Source: Galerina marginata (Eukaryota; Basidiomycota; Agaricomycetes; Agaricales; Galerinaceae). From it: DNA of 64,000 nt. Both the position numbers and the translations under genes were made by a program. The stretch lies in the NCBI GenBank assembly GCA_023014335.1, contig JAECYW010000023.1, positions 682,001 to 746,000 of the forward strand. Reading direction: 5' to 3'. The notes below the pieces were generated by a model. The model saw only the letters and a list, made by a program, of their open reading frames with translations. It did not search any database and was not told the origin of the DNA. Of the stretch, positions 1-12,424 are shown piece after piece. Position 1 is the stretch's first letter. The number at the start of each line of letters is the position of its first letter.

Positions 1-245
1 ACTGTTCTGTCTCACGTAGCTTATACCCTGGGACGTGGGCACCTGGAGAAACCTGGACCAGACTGTCAACTGTCAAACCCTATTTTTGGACATGATGGGT
101 GAGTAAAACGGTAAATGATGGTGGCAGTTATTCTTACCTGAGGTTAAGATGCAGGTTTGATGACTTACTCGTCGTACATATAGACTGGTACCCCAGGCCA
201 AAAGATACCTGCTTTCACCCTCACCCTCTTTCCATGTCCTCTCAG

Positions 246-2862
246 ATGGCATTCGACCTCAACCCTGGCCAGAGTGCCCTCTTCGGATCGCTTACAGCGG
301 GCGTTGCAGATTGGGCAGCTCTCAACACGACCGTTGGTGGTCGTCTACACTTCGGCAAGCCATGGGCGGCCCCGTGCTTCTCTCAATACAATGGCGATAA
401 AGTAGAACCCAACGAATCGGAGTGTGCTTTTGTTCAACAAAATTTCTTTAACAGTCATCGTATGTTGCTCTTCCTATCATTGTCATGTAGTCGTCAATCT
501 TCCATACCTACTAGTGAATCGTTCTTATGCTTTCGGCGGTTATGGTGCAGTATGTTGATTTTGGTGCCTGTCCTTACCCATCTTTAACTGCTTATCGCTT
601 GTAGACACAATTTGAAGGGTGCATGTCAACTGGAGACTCTTGTCTCTTGGATTTCATGAACGCTGGCAATCCAGCGGCCTTCGCATCTGAACAGCAGTGT
701 GCCCAAGGAAGCGTTCCGCCGTTCTATGTACGCCGAAATTTCTGTTCATGCTAACAATCTCTTGCTGATATCATGCTCCAGATCGATGTCAAGCATGAGA
801 AAGATGTTGCCGCGGCTTTTGAGTTTAGCAAAAAGCAAGGTGTCCCTCTGGTCATAAAAAATACTGGTGTACGACACATCTTTTACATGAGGAAATGAAG
901 GCTAATGGCAGGCAATAAATTAACAGCACGACTTTAAAGGACGCTCCTCGGCGCCGGACTCTTTGGCCCTCTGGGTGAGTCAGAATCAACATGCTGCATA
1001 TCATTTCGCTTAGTGTTCTCTCAGATGCACAACCTCAAATACGTGAGATCGATTGATCTTCTGCTTTCATTATCTTTAGATACTGATTCGAAATATGACA
1101 GATTATGCACGACGCGAATTTTGTGCCTGAAGGATGCAAGGTTGAAGGCAAATCTGCCCTGACTGTTGGAGTGAGTTTTCCACTTCCTCATGAATTTTTT
1201 GTGGTTAACCATGAATAGGCTGGTGTTCAATTCCAAGAACTATTCCAATTTGCCGACGCTCATGGACTCCAAGTGGTGGGTGGTTCAGACCAATCTGTCG
1301 GAGCCGCAGGTGGCTATGTGCAGGTACGATATTCTTCCCTTGCATCGATACAAGTCAGAGAACAAAACTCATCACCAACTTCTAGGGAGGTGGACACTCG
1401 CCTTTGAGCCCAGCTTACGGACTGGCTGTCGATCGCACTGTATTGCTCATTTCTTCATAGTTTGACTACCTGCTAAAACAATCTGTTCATAGCTGCAATA
1501 CAAAGTTGTCACTCCTGATGGCGTCACCCGTATTGCCAACGCTTGCCAAAATGAAGATTTATTCTTCGCCCTTCGAGGTGGCGGTGGTGGAACATTTGGT
1601 GTCGTCATGGAAGTTACCATGCTCACTTCTCCCCGTCAATCGTTCCGAATGTAAGAGCTCTCAGCTGTAACCGATTCGAAATCTAAATCTAAAACCGCAG
1701 GGCAAACATCAACTGGCCTGCGTACAACGAACACCTGAAAACGGTTCTTGACATCTACCTCAATAACGTTACGACTATGGCGAAGGAAGGATGGGGAGGA
1801 TATCTCACGGTACGTATGCACCTGGTCATCTGGATTACTCTTGCTAATAACAACCCTCGCAGCCAACACTCGGCAATCTCATTCTCATCACGCCCACCCA
1901 GGATTTGGAAGCGGCTCAGGAGTTGATGAAGCCCTTGGTGGACTTTACGATCAGTGTGGGTGGAAAATCGTCCGTTACTGAGGTTTCTTCGATGCTAGAA
2001 TGGTTCAACGGTTGGGTAGCAGGTACCGCGGGTACCCAAGACGTACGTTTCCAGCATAGTTTAAGCTCTGATTTTTCTCTGACGGTATGGATAGGCTGTC
2101 GGATTGCCCACTGCTCTTACATCACGCTTAGTCCCCGCCAAGAACCACGAAACCGAAAGCGGTCGGGCCGAACTACGAGATGCGTTAATGAGCAGTTTTG
2201 CCAACTCGATATTCCCCCAGATCCATATGACCACGCCCTATGGCTTCAGCGGAACGAACGTTCGAGACACTAGTGTGAACCCAATCTGGCGATCAGTGCT
2301 TTATCAAGTGCGTCCATCGACTGCAAGAAACGTACAACCAACTTACTTTGCCTGTTAGGTTATCTGGGTGAACAGCTGGTTCTGGGATTCACCTCTTGCG
2401 GATAGGGAAATGGCATATGCCCAGTCGACCAAAGCTGCGAACTTTTTGCGCGACATTACCCCAGAAGGTGGCGCCTACGTCGTACGTGAAATTCAGTCGA
2501 ATCTTTCGTCAGTTACTCATCGAATTTCAGAACGAGGCTGATATCCACGAACCTGACCACGAAGGTAATAATTTTCGGAACCCGACATACGGTAGTTGTA
2601 CTGATCATGGGTCTGCGCCCGTTAGCTTCTTTCTGGGGCGAACATTATCCTCGCCTCCTCGAGATTAAGAAAAAATAGTAAGCCCCCCTCTCTGTCACTG
2701 TTGCGCCATGCTTACAGTGATTTAGCGACCCCGAACACCTCCTTGATTGCTGGCATTGTGGTAAGTGGCTTTGACTGGATATTGTCTGCGTAAAGTGATT
2801 AAACTTCTATTACAGTTGGATGGAAAGGCACAAGGGATCCGCAATACAAGTGTTATATCTAA
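246..2862 (+). CDS. FAD-linked oxidase with BBE domain (5' end uncertain)
   Basis: Berberine-bridge-type FAD oxidoreductase, normally secreted, oxidising sugars, alcohols or secondary metabolites. I read exons 246-459, 515-549, 605-727, 782-868, 927-974, 1025-1042, 1102-1170, 1219-1323, 1386-1439, 1493-1650, 1701-1809, 1863-2042, 2095-2307, 2359-2481, 2531-2564, 2626-2677, 2726-2760 and 2816-2862, giving about 567 residues with frame kept throughout. Visible family marks are the flavin-binding [13 protein letters not shown] (His is the usual covalent FAD site), [26 protein letters not shown] and the C-terminal BBE end [17 protein letters not shown]. The N-terminal part [15 protein letters not shown] is also typical. 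No signal peptide is seen from ATG 246 (in-frame ATG also at 234). Position 246 directly follows a splice-acceptor-like CTCTCAG, so a first exon carrying the signal peptide probably lies upstream, perhaps outside the window. Substrate cannot be inferred. Confidence 0.87.
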
Positions 2863-3077
2863 TTCATTTTTTTTGTGGCCCTTTTCTTTGGTAAACCAGC
2901 GTAATTTATGGGTTGTGTTCATTCAATGCTTGTGATATGGTACAACATGACTACGTAAAATGAAATCCATACAAATAAATGCAGCTGTACATACATAACC
3001 TCTAACACATCAAGCACCCTCTTCAAAAGATTACAAGAATTCTACAATAAGTGTCTAAGCAAATGTCCAAACTCTCA

Positions 3078-5398
3078 TCATGGACTCTCCTCCAGCACTC
3101 GAGCTAGAACGACCTTTGGCTTCATCACCACAACCGGGGTTTCACCCGGCCGCGTAGACCTCTGCAGCCCCATCCCGCTCGTCCCAGTAATTGGCTCCAT
3201 CTGCATCGTCGCCAGCGCCGTATTCCTCGACATCGCGTGCGCCTCCTCCATCCATTTGGCCTGGAAGGGCATGTCAGGCCCGACGACCGAGAGCTCCAGG
3301 TCGCCGCAGATGTCCTTCTCAGCAAGAGCCGTACGGACGTCGTATGCGATCTTGACGAGGGTGAGAAGCTTGGAGGTGAAGAGGGAGGAACGGTTGGTTC
3401 GAATGCGTAGACCGCCGACGGAGAGGATGAGGGTAAGGTCTTTGGTGAGGTCTACGACCCAATCTGGGAACTTCATGGTGACAATTGCGTTGGAGTCTGT
3501 CTGGAGGATTTTGACTTTGCCACACTCAATTTGTTGGACCCCTGTGTTAATGTCAGCACGATATTCTTCGTGCAAAAAAACAATTCATGTAAATTACCTT
3601 GGACAGAAGCAGCCACCGTTGTCCTGGTTGACATTTCGATGAGTAAATCCGCGAAGGACTTCTGGGGTGGGTAATGACCCTCGATAATGTTCGTGGACCA
3701 ATGGACCATGAAAACTTCTAGCACGACCTGCATGAGAAGGAACTTGAACCCCTTCGAGCGATCGCTCGCCTGCACCTGCATCATCACCGTCGCCTTGAAG
3801 CCAAGGACAGCCTTGGCGCGCGCAATGTCCTCAGTCGTAGGCGCTGTCTTTACGCGCTCGAGGTTCTCCACCAGCTGGTTCGCAGCCTGTAAAATCTCCT
3901 CGTTCAACGCCGCAACCGCACTGATCACCTCCATGCTAGGTTGCTTGATTTGCGGTGCCTTCTGGCTGCGCTTCGTCGGTCCAAACACGCCCTCCTGCCG
4001 CGCTTCCAGTTTAGCCCGCGTCAGCTGGTCCAAGCTCCTGACCTGCCGCTCAGATCTGGTCAAGCGGTGATGCATCGTGTCTAGCTGCTCTTGCCATCCT
4101 TGCTTCTCCTGCGTCACTTCTTTGAGTTCCTGCTCCGTTTTCTGTAGTCGAGTTTCAAGGTTAAAGATCTTCGAATTTTTGTCCCGGTTCTCCTTCTCAA
4201 GCTCAGTCACCGTGTCGTGTGATGCGTTAAGTTGACGAACAAGCCGTGATTTCTCCCTGTCGCTTTGTGCTTTAACGCGCACCGTTTCTTCTTTGGCTGC
4301 TCTCAGTTCGCGAAGCGTGCGATCCAGCAAATCTTGCAGTACAGCTTGTTCTTCTGGTTGCGAATCGCTGTCTTTGCTCTGACCTTTAGGATATGTGACT
4401 GGAGGCGGTGAAGGAATATTTTTAGGAGCTGGGCCAGGTGACTGATCGCCTTCCGAGTAAGCCTTCAGGTGCGCCGTGCCATTCACGGGTTTCTCAGGGG
4501 TCGTTGGGGTTTTGACGGGCGATGGAGGAACAACAGGTGGGGCGCTCGCTGTCGAACCCGAGTTTAGAGTACTTTGCGACTGCAATCGTCGTAGACGTCC
4601 GGTTTCCTCCATCTTTCTGGCAAATGAACTGTCAAGGCCCAGGTTACTTGGTGCGAAGGAGGATGAGGACGGTTTGGGTTGGAAGGATGCACTGTCTCCT
4701 GATTCGACGATGGGTTGAAGCATCGCGAATGTGTTCTGCGGTCGTTTCCGACGTCTCGACTTGTCCTGGTCGTTAGCATCTGAAGGTGATGACGACGTCG
4801 GTGATGTAGAGTTCGATGATGGGACATCCGTCGATTGAGTACTCGGAATGATTTCTGGCTGGGAAAGGGTTTGAGGTTGGTCTTGTGAGGTCACTGGTTG
4901 TGTCTGAGGCTTCGTAGGTTCGGTTTCTGTTACTGATATTACAGCAAGCTTGTGGAGGAAAGGGTGAAAGCCAGCATTGCTTCGGCGCGTCCGTAGCGTT
5001 GCAGCCTCTTGCGGTTTCGGGTGTAACGAACTATGCCCATGAGTATCTTCTGGATTGGTTTCGCCGTCCAGAGGTGGTGGCCGATTAACATCAAGGGAGA
5101 TCGTTACATTCGTATAAGTATACTGGGGCACGCCATCAGGTAAGTTCCCAGAAGAAGTGTTGTGGGTGGATTGCACAGGAAGGCCGGGAAGTAGTTTGTC
5201 TGTAGATGGCAGCTCCAGAGACCTGTTCCCCCCCGAAGACGATGGTGCTAGGACACCCTCTTCCGAGACAAACGATGTATCACTGTCGTCTGGCCTCTGG
5301 CTGTGTGTGCCCTCTGTCGAGGAATCCGAACTTTCCTTCGAAGCAGACGAGGTATTCCGGGCGATGGCGAGGGCTTTGCGAAGACTTGTGCTGAACAT
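3078..5398 (-). CDS. Ser/Pro-rich coiled-coil protein, function unknown
   Basis: Two exons on the minus strand, 5398-3598 and 3541-3078, with a 56-nt GT-AG intron, give 754 residues. I do not recognise a named family. The first half is low-complexity, rich in Ser, Pro, Thr and Gln. It is followed by a predicted coiled coil (about residues 340-460, many Glu/Lys/Arg heptads), then a more globular helical part containing IIEGHYPPQKSFADLL, and a C-terminal part rich in beta-type residues that starts at the exon junction. The N-terminus, MFSTSLRKALAIARN, resembles a segment (SFQKALEIARN) of the large Ser/Pro-rich protein at 12425-16407. Cytoskeletal or trafficking scaffold is possible but not shown. 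It is divergent to the first F-box-like gene, with about 430 bp of shared upstream DNA. Confidence 0.85.
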
Positions 5399-5746
5399 CG
5401 TCCTCGCCGTTCAGGATGGTCATGAATCGCTTTTACAACGACTGCGCGCACGCGTTGTCGGCGTGTATATGGCAGGTCAAGACAAGCGCCTACACACCGC
5501 ATTCATGTCAAACAATCATCTTTGGTCATCTTTGACGGGCGAACGTTTCAAATGCTGTGCGGTATGGCGGTCCGGGAGATCACATGATGTTTCATCGCAA
5601 AATTCTGATATTTTTGAAGAATATTTTATGAACTTGTTATCGTCCTCCTCCAAGCTCTCATATTCAAATGGCTGCTATCAAGACTGGAAAGACTGTGAAT
5701 AATGGAAATTGAACAAACCACCAAACGCGAGACAAGTCAAGGACCC

Positions 5747-5752
5747 CACGTG
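5747..5752. promoter_or_regulatory. CACGTG E-box upstream of F-box-like copy 1
   Basis: A perfect CACGTG palindrome lies 78 bp before the ATG at 5830, in a block conserved between the tandem copies. CACGTG is the classic bHLH-binding core. Function here is inference. Confidence 0.4.
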
Positions 5753-5829
5753 TCGTAAGTATGTAATACCATAACCAGCCCTGATTCGATAGGAAGAAAA
5801 ACGATAGTTGAAGTTCCTCTATCTTCATC

Positions 5830-7217
5830 ATGGAACTTCTCGGATTCGATATATTCTCGAACATCGTCGAGCACCTTAACAACAGCGACGAAGAGGAATC
5901 TCTGGCTCTAAAGGCATTGTCCCTGTCCTGTCGTGCCTTACTTCCACTCTGCCAGGCGGTCATTTTTCGCAAGGTAGATTTTCTCCTGGAAAAGGATCCA
6001 AACGAATACCCCCAATGCGCAGTTTGCTTCCTCAGATTCTCCAGAGCGCTTGAAATCTCGCCTCATATTGCGGCCTACGTCCACTCTTTCACCTATGGCA
6101 TAAACGAGTCAGACTTGTCTGATTATCTTACCCTACCAATTATCATCAATATACTCTCCTCCTTTACGAGACTCAGGGAGTTTCATTTAATCTGGAACCC
6201 GTATGGGCGGGGGTCTCGTCCCCTCCTCAACTGGACGCATCTTTCGAACCACTTGAACGGCGCCTGCAGACTATTTTCTCGCGCGGTCGAAAAGCTCCTG
6301 GAATATGAAGATCTGGTCAGCATCAAAGTCCACTACATCGGCTTTTTCCCCTTCCAAATTTTTACTCAGAGGGCCAAGGTTATGGATGTGGACGAGGGTG
6401 AGGGGATATATGTCAAAATGACCATCGTCGAGCGCGCTACAGAGCCACCGACCTTCGTCAGTATTCGAAATTATTCGACTGGGATGGCTATCGATTGCTA
6501 CACTCACCGGAAGGATCCCTTGCCAGTGCGGAAATTGAAAGAGGTCCAACTTTCCGAGCAGACATGCCTGCAATCCGTGACTCCCAATTCGGAGTCCAGT
6601 ACTATTCCTGCTTTTGCATTTCATGCCGCACAGAGGGTTTCATTCTGCTTGGATGAAAATGTCGATGGAGTGGACCTCGTGCACGTTGATAAGATCTTGC
6701 GACTTGCGCATTCTATTAAAACGCTGGACCTGATACTAAAACCTGAAGGTTCGTCAGAATTACTTTTAACATGTTTCTATTTTATCTGGTTATCATCTTA
6801 GTCGAGGAACGGGCCCACCAGGCCATTACCCAGACAATTTTATCCGGTTCCATCCGCACCTTACAGGCCTTAAACCTCCATCTCAAGGACCCTGAAGAGC
6901 CGTTCGAAGTCATCTGCGAGCAAATTGAACTCCTATCGAGGCACAATGTCCTACAAAACCTCGAACTAATAATCTACCGCAAACATCACCCAGATCTCGC
7001 CTATCTCGATCTCAAGCGCTTCGTCGCTGCTTTCCATAGGGACGCGTTCCCCCATCTCAAAACTTTTGAGCTTACCTTCAAGCTTGTCCACAAATGGAGG
7101 TTCAACTACGGTGAAGAGCTGGTGCCATCCATGCTTGAGATTAGAGTGCTGCAATTAGGCCAGCTTGAGAGTTTGATGTCGATGGAGGGTCTGAAGTTTG
7201 GGTATACTTTAGAGTGA
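5830..7217 (+). CDS. F-box-like protein, tandem copy 1
   Basis: Exons 5830-6748 and 6802-7217 (53-nt intron) encode 444 residues. The N-terminal 50 residues have the weak F-box-like pattern common in basidiomycete expansions: a short hydrophobic helix (LLGFDIFSNIVEHL) followed by ALKALSLSCRALLPLCQAVIF, where SLSCRALLP corresponds to the usual SLVCRxWLP signature. The rest is an unclassified region resembling degenerate leucine-rich repeats (RTLQALNLHL, LQNLELIIY, FPHLKTFELTF). F-box proteins recruit targets to SCF ubiquitin ligases; in these fungal families targets are unknown. It is the first of three tandem paralogs and ends about 17-20 residues earlier than copies 2 and 3 because its stop follows GYTLE directly. 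An alternative view is an orphan basidiomycete family with only superficial F-box resemblance. Confidence 0.85.
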
Positions 7218-7585
7218 AAGGATTCATCTGACCCAGGAATAGTTCTGTCGGGAATTTTGGCGGCATAACACCTTTCGAACATCCAGTTTGGCCGTGATAT
7301 TTCTTTGGACAGTCGTCCTTGCTCATCTTTCGACTTATGATGCTTCCGCCATGTTTCTTCACAACAAAATTCTAACTCATCCTCCAGGCTGTGCGGCATG
7401 GCAGTCCGGGAGATCACATGATGCTTCTCCTGTAAAGAAATTGAAGTTTCAATTATGAACGTTATGAACTCCCGAGGCCTCCTCCTCCTTCAAGCTCTCA
7501 TATCCATACTGGCTGCTATATTGTAGAATGACTGCGAAATAATGGAACCTGCACAAACCACCAAACGCGAGGGCGATCTTGTCCC

Positions 7586-7591
7586 CACGTG
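7586..7591. promoter_or_regulatory. CACGTG E-box upstream of F-box-like copy 2
   Basis: Same CACGTG palindrome as in copy 1, 82 bp before the ATG at 7673. In copy 3 the equivalent position reads CACATG (9419-9424), so the perfect site is lost there. Confidence 0.4.
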
Positions 7592-7672
7592 TAGTAAGTA
7601 TGTAATACCATAGAACAGCCCTGATGATTCGACAGGAAGAAAAACGACAGCTGAAGTTTTTCTATCTTCATC

Positions 7673-9084
7673 ATGGAACTTCTCGGGTTCGATATATTCT
7701 CGAACATCGTCGAGCACCTTAACAACAGCGACAAAGAGGAATTCCAGGCTCTGAAGGCATTATCCCTGTCCTGTCGTGCCTTACTCCCTCTCTGCCAGGC
7801 GGTCATTTTTCGCAAGGTAGATTTTCTCCTGGAAAAGGAGCCGAATGAATACACCCAATGCGCAGGTCGCGGCCTCAGATTCTTCGAAGTGCTTGGAACC
7901 TCGCCTCATATTGGGGCCTACGTCCACTCTTTCACCTATGGCATGAACGAGTCGGACTTGTCTGATTATTTTGCCCTATCAACTGTCACCTGTATACTCT
8001 CCTCCTTTACGAGACTCAGAGAGTTTCACCTAATCTGGGACACATATTGGCGGGGATCTCGCCGCCTCCTCAACTGGACGCATCTCCCGGACCGCTTGAA
8101 CGACGCCTGCAGACTATTTTGCCGCGCAGTCGAAAAGCTCCTGAAATCTGAAGACCTGGTCAGCATCAAAATCCACTGTATCAGCTTTTTCCCGTTTCAG
8201 ATTTTTACTCAGAGGGCCAAAGTCATGGACGTGGACGAGGACGAAGGGATACGTGTCAAAATGACCATCGTCGAGCGCGCTGCGGAGCCACCGACCTTCG
8301 TCAGTATTCGAAATTATTGGACTGGGATGGCTACCGCTTACCGCACTCACCGGAGGGATCTCTTGCCGGTGCGGGGATTGAATGAGGTTCGACTTTCCGA
8401 GCTGACTTGCCTGCAATCCGAATCTCCCGAACCAGAGTCAAGTACTATTCCTGCTTTTGCATTTCATGCCGCAGAAAGGGTTTCATTCTTCTTGGATGAA
8501 AGCGTCGAAGGAATGGACCTCATGCACGTCGAGAAGATTTTGCGACTTGCCTGTACCATGAAAACGCTGGATCTTGTACTGAAAGTTGAAGGTTCGTCAG
8601 AATTGTTTCGATATGTTTTTTGTTTATCTGACTATCATCTTTGGAAATTCTAGTCGAGGAACGCGCACTCCAGACCATTACCCAGACAATATTATCCGGC
8701 TCCATCCGCACCTTACAGGCCTTAAACCTCCACCTCAAGAACCCCGAGGAGCCCTTTGAAGTCATCTGCGAGCAAATTGAACTCCTATCGAGGCACAACA
8801 TCCTGCAAAACCTCGAACTAGTAATCTACCGCAACTACTACCCAGATCTCTTCCATCTCGATCTCAAGCGCTTCGTCGCTGCTTTCCATAAGGACGCGTT
8901 CCCCCATCTCCAAACTTTCGAGCTTACCTTCAGGCTGGTCCACGACTCAGAGTTCGACTATGATGACGAGCTGGTGCCATCCATGCTTGAAATTAGAGTG
9001 CTGCAATTAGGCCAGCTTGAGAGTTTGATGTCGATGGAGGGTCTGGAGTTTGGGTATACTTTAGAGTGGATGAGCCATGAATAG
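7673..9084 (+). CDS. F-box-like protein, tandem copy 2
   Basis: Exons 7673-8591 and 8654-9084, with a 62-nt intron at the same place as in copy 1, encode 449 residues. It has the same architecture as its neighbours: F-box-like helix (LLGFDIFSNIVEHL), SLSCRALLPLCQ, then degenerate leucine-rich stretches. Compared with copy 1, changes are scattered substitutions and the frame is intact throughout. The C-terminus continues as EWMSHE after the common GYTLE. Upstream DNA and start context (ATCTTCATCATGG) are nearly identical to copy 1, so both are probably expressed from equivalent promoters. Confidence 0.85.
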
Positions 9085-9520
9085 TTCTGTTGGGAATTGG
9101 CGGCATAACACCCTTCGAACATTCAGTTTGGCCATGATATTTCTTTGGACAGTCGTCTTTGCTCATCTTTCGACTTACTTATGATGCTGTCATGTTTCTT
9201 CGCAACAAAATTCTAACTCATCCTCCAGGCTGTGCGGCATGGCGGTCCGGATGATGCTTTATTTATCTTCGCCTGTAAAAAATTGAAGTTCCAATTTTAC
9301 TCCTCCTCCTTCAAGCTCTCATATCCACACTGGCTGCTATTGAAACTAGAATGACTGTAAAATAATGGAAAATTGCACAAACCACCAAGCGCAACAAGCC
9401 AGGCAACGATCTAATGTCCACATGTCATTAGTAATACCATTCGGGATAGAGAAAAGGGCGAACAGCCTGTGATGATTCGACAGGAAGAAAAACTACAGCT
9501 GAAATTCTTCTTTCTTCATT

Positions 9521-10928
9521 ATGGGACACCTCGGACTTGATATCTTCTCGAACATCGTTGAACACCTCAGCAATAGCGATAAGGAGGAATCCCAGGCGCT
9601 AAAGGCATTATCCTTGTCCTGTCGTGCCATACTCCCACTCTGCCAGGCGGTCATTTTTCGAAAAATCGAATTCCTCCATGAAACGGAGCCGAATGCAAAA
9701 TACACTCACCCCGCACGACGCTTCGACGAAGTGCTCAAAACCTCGCCTCATATTGCGGCCTACGTCCACTCCTTCACCTATATCACCAACAAGTCAGACT
9801 TGTCCGATTATGTTATCCTACCCATTGTCACCCGCGTACTCTCCTCCTTTACCAGACTCAGGGAGTTCCACCTAATCTGGGACGCGTATTGGCTGGGGTC
9901 TCGCCCCCTCCTCAACTGGACCCACCTCCCAAACTACCTGAACGACGCCTGCAGACCCTTTTGTCACGCAGTCGAAAAGCTCCTAGAATGCGAAGGTTTG
10001 GCTAGCATCAAAATCCACTGCATCAGCTTTTTCCCTTTCCAGATTTTCACTCAGAGGGCCAAGGTTATGGATGTGAACGAGGATGAGGGGATACGTGTCA
10101 AAATGACCATCGTCGAACGCGCTGCGGAGCCACCGACCTTTGTCAGTATTCGAAATTATTCGAGTGGGATGGCTATCGATTACCGCGCTCACCGGAGGGA
10201 TCTCTTGCGGCTGAGGAAATTGAAAGAGGTTCGACTTTCCGAGCAGACTTGCCTGCAATCCGAATCTCCTGAATCAGAGTCCGGTACTATTCCTGCTTTT
10301 GCATTTCATGCCGCAGAAAGGGTTTCGTTCTGTTTGGATGAAAGCGTCGAAGGAATGGACCTCATGCACGTTGAGAAGATTTTGCGACTTGCCCATTCCA
10401 TTAAAACGCTGGATCTGATATTGAAACTTGAAGGTTTATCAGATTTATTTCTATGTGTTTTGTATCTGATTATGATCTTCGGAAATTCTAGTCGAGGAAC
10501 GCGCCCTCCAGACCATTATCCAGACAATCTTATCCGGCTCCATCCGCACATTACAGGCCTTAAACCTCCACCTCAAGAACCCCGAAGAGCCCTTCGAAGT
10601 TATCTGCGAGCAAATTGAACTCCTATCGAGGCACAACGTCCTGCAAAACCTCGAACTAATAATCTACCGCAACTACTACCCAGATCTCGTCCATCTCAAT
10701 CTCAAGCGCCTCGTCGCTGCTTTCCATAGGGACGCGTTCCCCCATCTCCAAACTTTCGAGCTCACCTTCAGGCTGGTCCACGACTCAGAGTTCGACTATG
10801 ATGACGAGCTGGTGCCAGCCATGTCTGAGATTAGGGTGCTGCAATTAGGCCAGCTTGAGAGTTTGATGTCGATGGAGCATCTGAAGTTTAGGTATACTTT
10901 GGAGTGGAAGGATTGGTCTGAGCCGTGA
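9521..10928 (+). CDS. F-box-like protein, tandem copy 3
   Basis: Exons 9521-10433 and 10492-10928 (58-nt intron) encode 449 residues. The second exon has no internal early ATG and would be missed by ATG-based ORF calling; it reads VEERALQTIIQTILSG onward in frame to a stop after KDWSEP. This is the most diverged of the three copies: the start reads MGHLGLDIFSNIVEHL, one small deletion lies near residue 60, and the promoter block lacks the CACGTG found in copies 1 and 2. All the same it is intact, with no frameshift or premature stop seen, so it is more likely a functional paralog than a pseudogene. Confidence 0.85.
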
Positions 10929-12424
10929 ATAGTTCTGTCGGGGATTGATACCGTCACACCTTTCCAACATACAATTCGACTGTGGCCTTTCTTTGGATTG
11001 CCATCTCAAACAGGATGCCAGACGTGAGCATACAAAATCCATGGCCTCCTGCGAGGTCTTTTCCCAAAGTGCAGTCCGAGGCTTGTCTGCCTCCGAGACG
11101 AGAGTAGAAATTTTGTGAGACGAGAGCAGAGACGAATAACCGTCTTCATCATCGCTAAATCGCAGAAAGTCTTTCATAAAGTTTTATTTAATAATCTGCA
11201 CTGAAATTATGAAGCAGTCTGTTGGAAACCTATTAGCCTATCATACGTATTATTGAAACTAACAGTCTAAAACTTTCCAACGCCTATCAGCGCCTATCAT
11301 GAGTATTCAACGTTAATATTTAACTACGACCAAACCATGCCTGCCGAAAGTCGGACGATCGAAAGTGGTGTCCTCATTAAATTTCTGAACGACTTATAGC
11401 AATAGAGCCAAAGTCGTCCCATGTATTCAGCTGCTAAGAGGCTTGCGGAAGGGGTGTTGATCAAAATCCGCAGGATCCATGGAAGGGTTTCGTAGTTGCA
11501 GTGCTTTCTGTCGGCTATGGGAGGAGGGCACGAGTTGGGCACGAGGATGGGCCTTTCTTTTTTGTCAAGAATGAAAGTCCAAATTTCTGATTGTTATATT
11601 GCCCGGGCGGCCTTCATAAGCTTCAGAAATTTATTCGTCCCATGATGAAGATGCGCAATGCGACACTCGCATCTTCATCATGGGTGTTAGAGTCGACCTG
11701 GGTGACCAGTTGTGGCTCAAAATTAGGGGGTCAGCAGGTCCGGGCGGGAGTCGTCATGGCATTGAGCAACCTGTAAGAAGCGGAAGAAAACCCAGCAGAG
11801 TGTATCAGGGTGACGTCAAGTTCCGTGGACGAGCAGAATTGGGGAATATGTATGCTCGAGTAGGTATGTAGCGCTTAGCATTTATGGCTTCATCAAGTTG
11901 ATATGATTGCCACCAATCTCGCTGACTGGTCCAGTTTGAGGAATGGTACATGAAAGCCCTCTTCGTTGTCGACTGGTTAGGTGTGAAATAAATATTAATG
12001 AACTCGTTGGCACGGCAGTTATCGGAGTCGATAGACAATGAGAAATTTTTCTGCCTTCCTGACCAGCAGAAACTGGTTTGAACTGCCAGTAGATACAATC
12101 GTAAGCTGGAGAACACATCAAGTTATCAAGCTCGCAGCTGGTTAATAGGCGGCCGTTATTTTTGTAGCACAAGAGAAGAGTGAAAAGAGGCGGTTCCCGT
12201 GTTTGGTTTGGTTTCCATCAGGCTCGCATCAAGGGTGTCAAACGAACACTCTTTGCTTCTCTTTTTCCATCGCTGAGCACTGTCTGCAGACCCCTCTTTT
12301 CAACGTCTTTCTTTGTCTTTTTGTCTTTCAAGGGTCTGCCTGCAGTGGCTGGTCCGCCTGTACGCATCAGACACCTGTCAACCTCCCACCACTTTACCCG
12401 TTGCCTCAGAAACTCGTACATGCA
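10929..12424. other. Gene-poor interval of 1.5 kb
   Basis: The first part (to about 11000) is a diverged copy of the F-box unit's 3' flank. The rest has only short ORFs without recognisable protein character on either strand. A perfect hairpin sits at 11639-11684. The last 200 bp is pyrimidine-rich and is the promoter and 5' leader of the large gene starting at 12425. Confidence 0.5.
11639..11684. repeat. Perfect 17-bp inverted repeat with 12-nt loop
   Basis: Arms 11639-11655 and 11668-11684 are exact reverse complements (arm core CATGATGAAGATGCG). The right arm contains ATCTTCATCATGG, identical over 13 nt to the start-codon context of F-box-like copies 1 (5821-5833) and 2 (7664-7676). It could form a stable RNA or DNA hairpin. 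No gene can be assigned to it. Confidence 0.75.

Larger units (their letters stand above)
5553..11000. repeat. Tandem segmental duplication, three units of about 1.84 kb
   Basis: Three head-to-tail units each hold one F-box-like gene plus its flanks. A recognisable upstream block beginning GCTGTGCGG occurs at 5553, 7388 and 9229 (spacings 1835 and 1841 bp), and the start codons are at 5830, 7673 and 9521. Downstream blocks (GTTCTGTCGGG...) recur after each stop, with the third copy most diverged. Coding, intron and intergenic DNA are all shared, so whole segments were duplicated rather than cDNA copies. The right boundary of the third unit, near 11000, fades gradually and is approximate. Confidence 0.9.

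Noticed and set aside
1..110. Fragment resembling a polyketide synthase linker (LSHVAYTLGRG)
   Set aside because: Too short, at the window edge and ends at a stop or donor; no further PKS sequence is present.
10434..10928. F-box-like copy 3 as a truncated pseudogene
   Set aside because: Reading through the intron gives a false frame; after splicing, exon 10492-10928 is fully open and matches copies 1 and 2.
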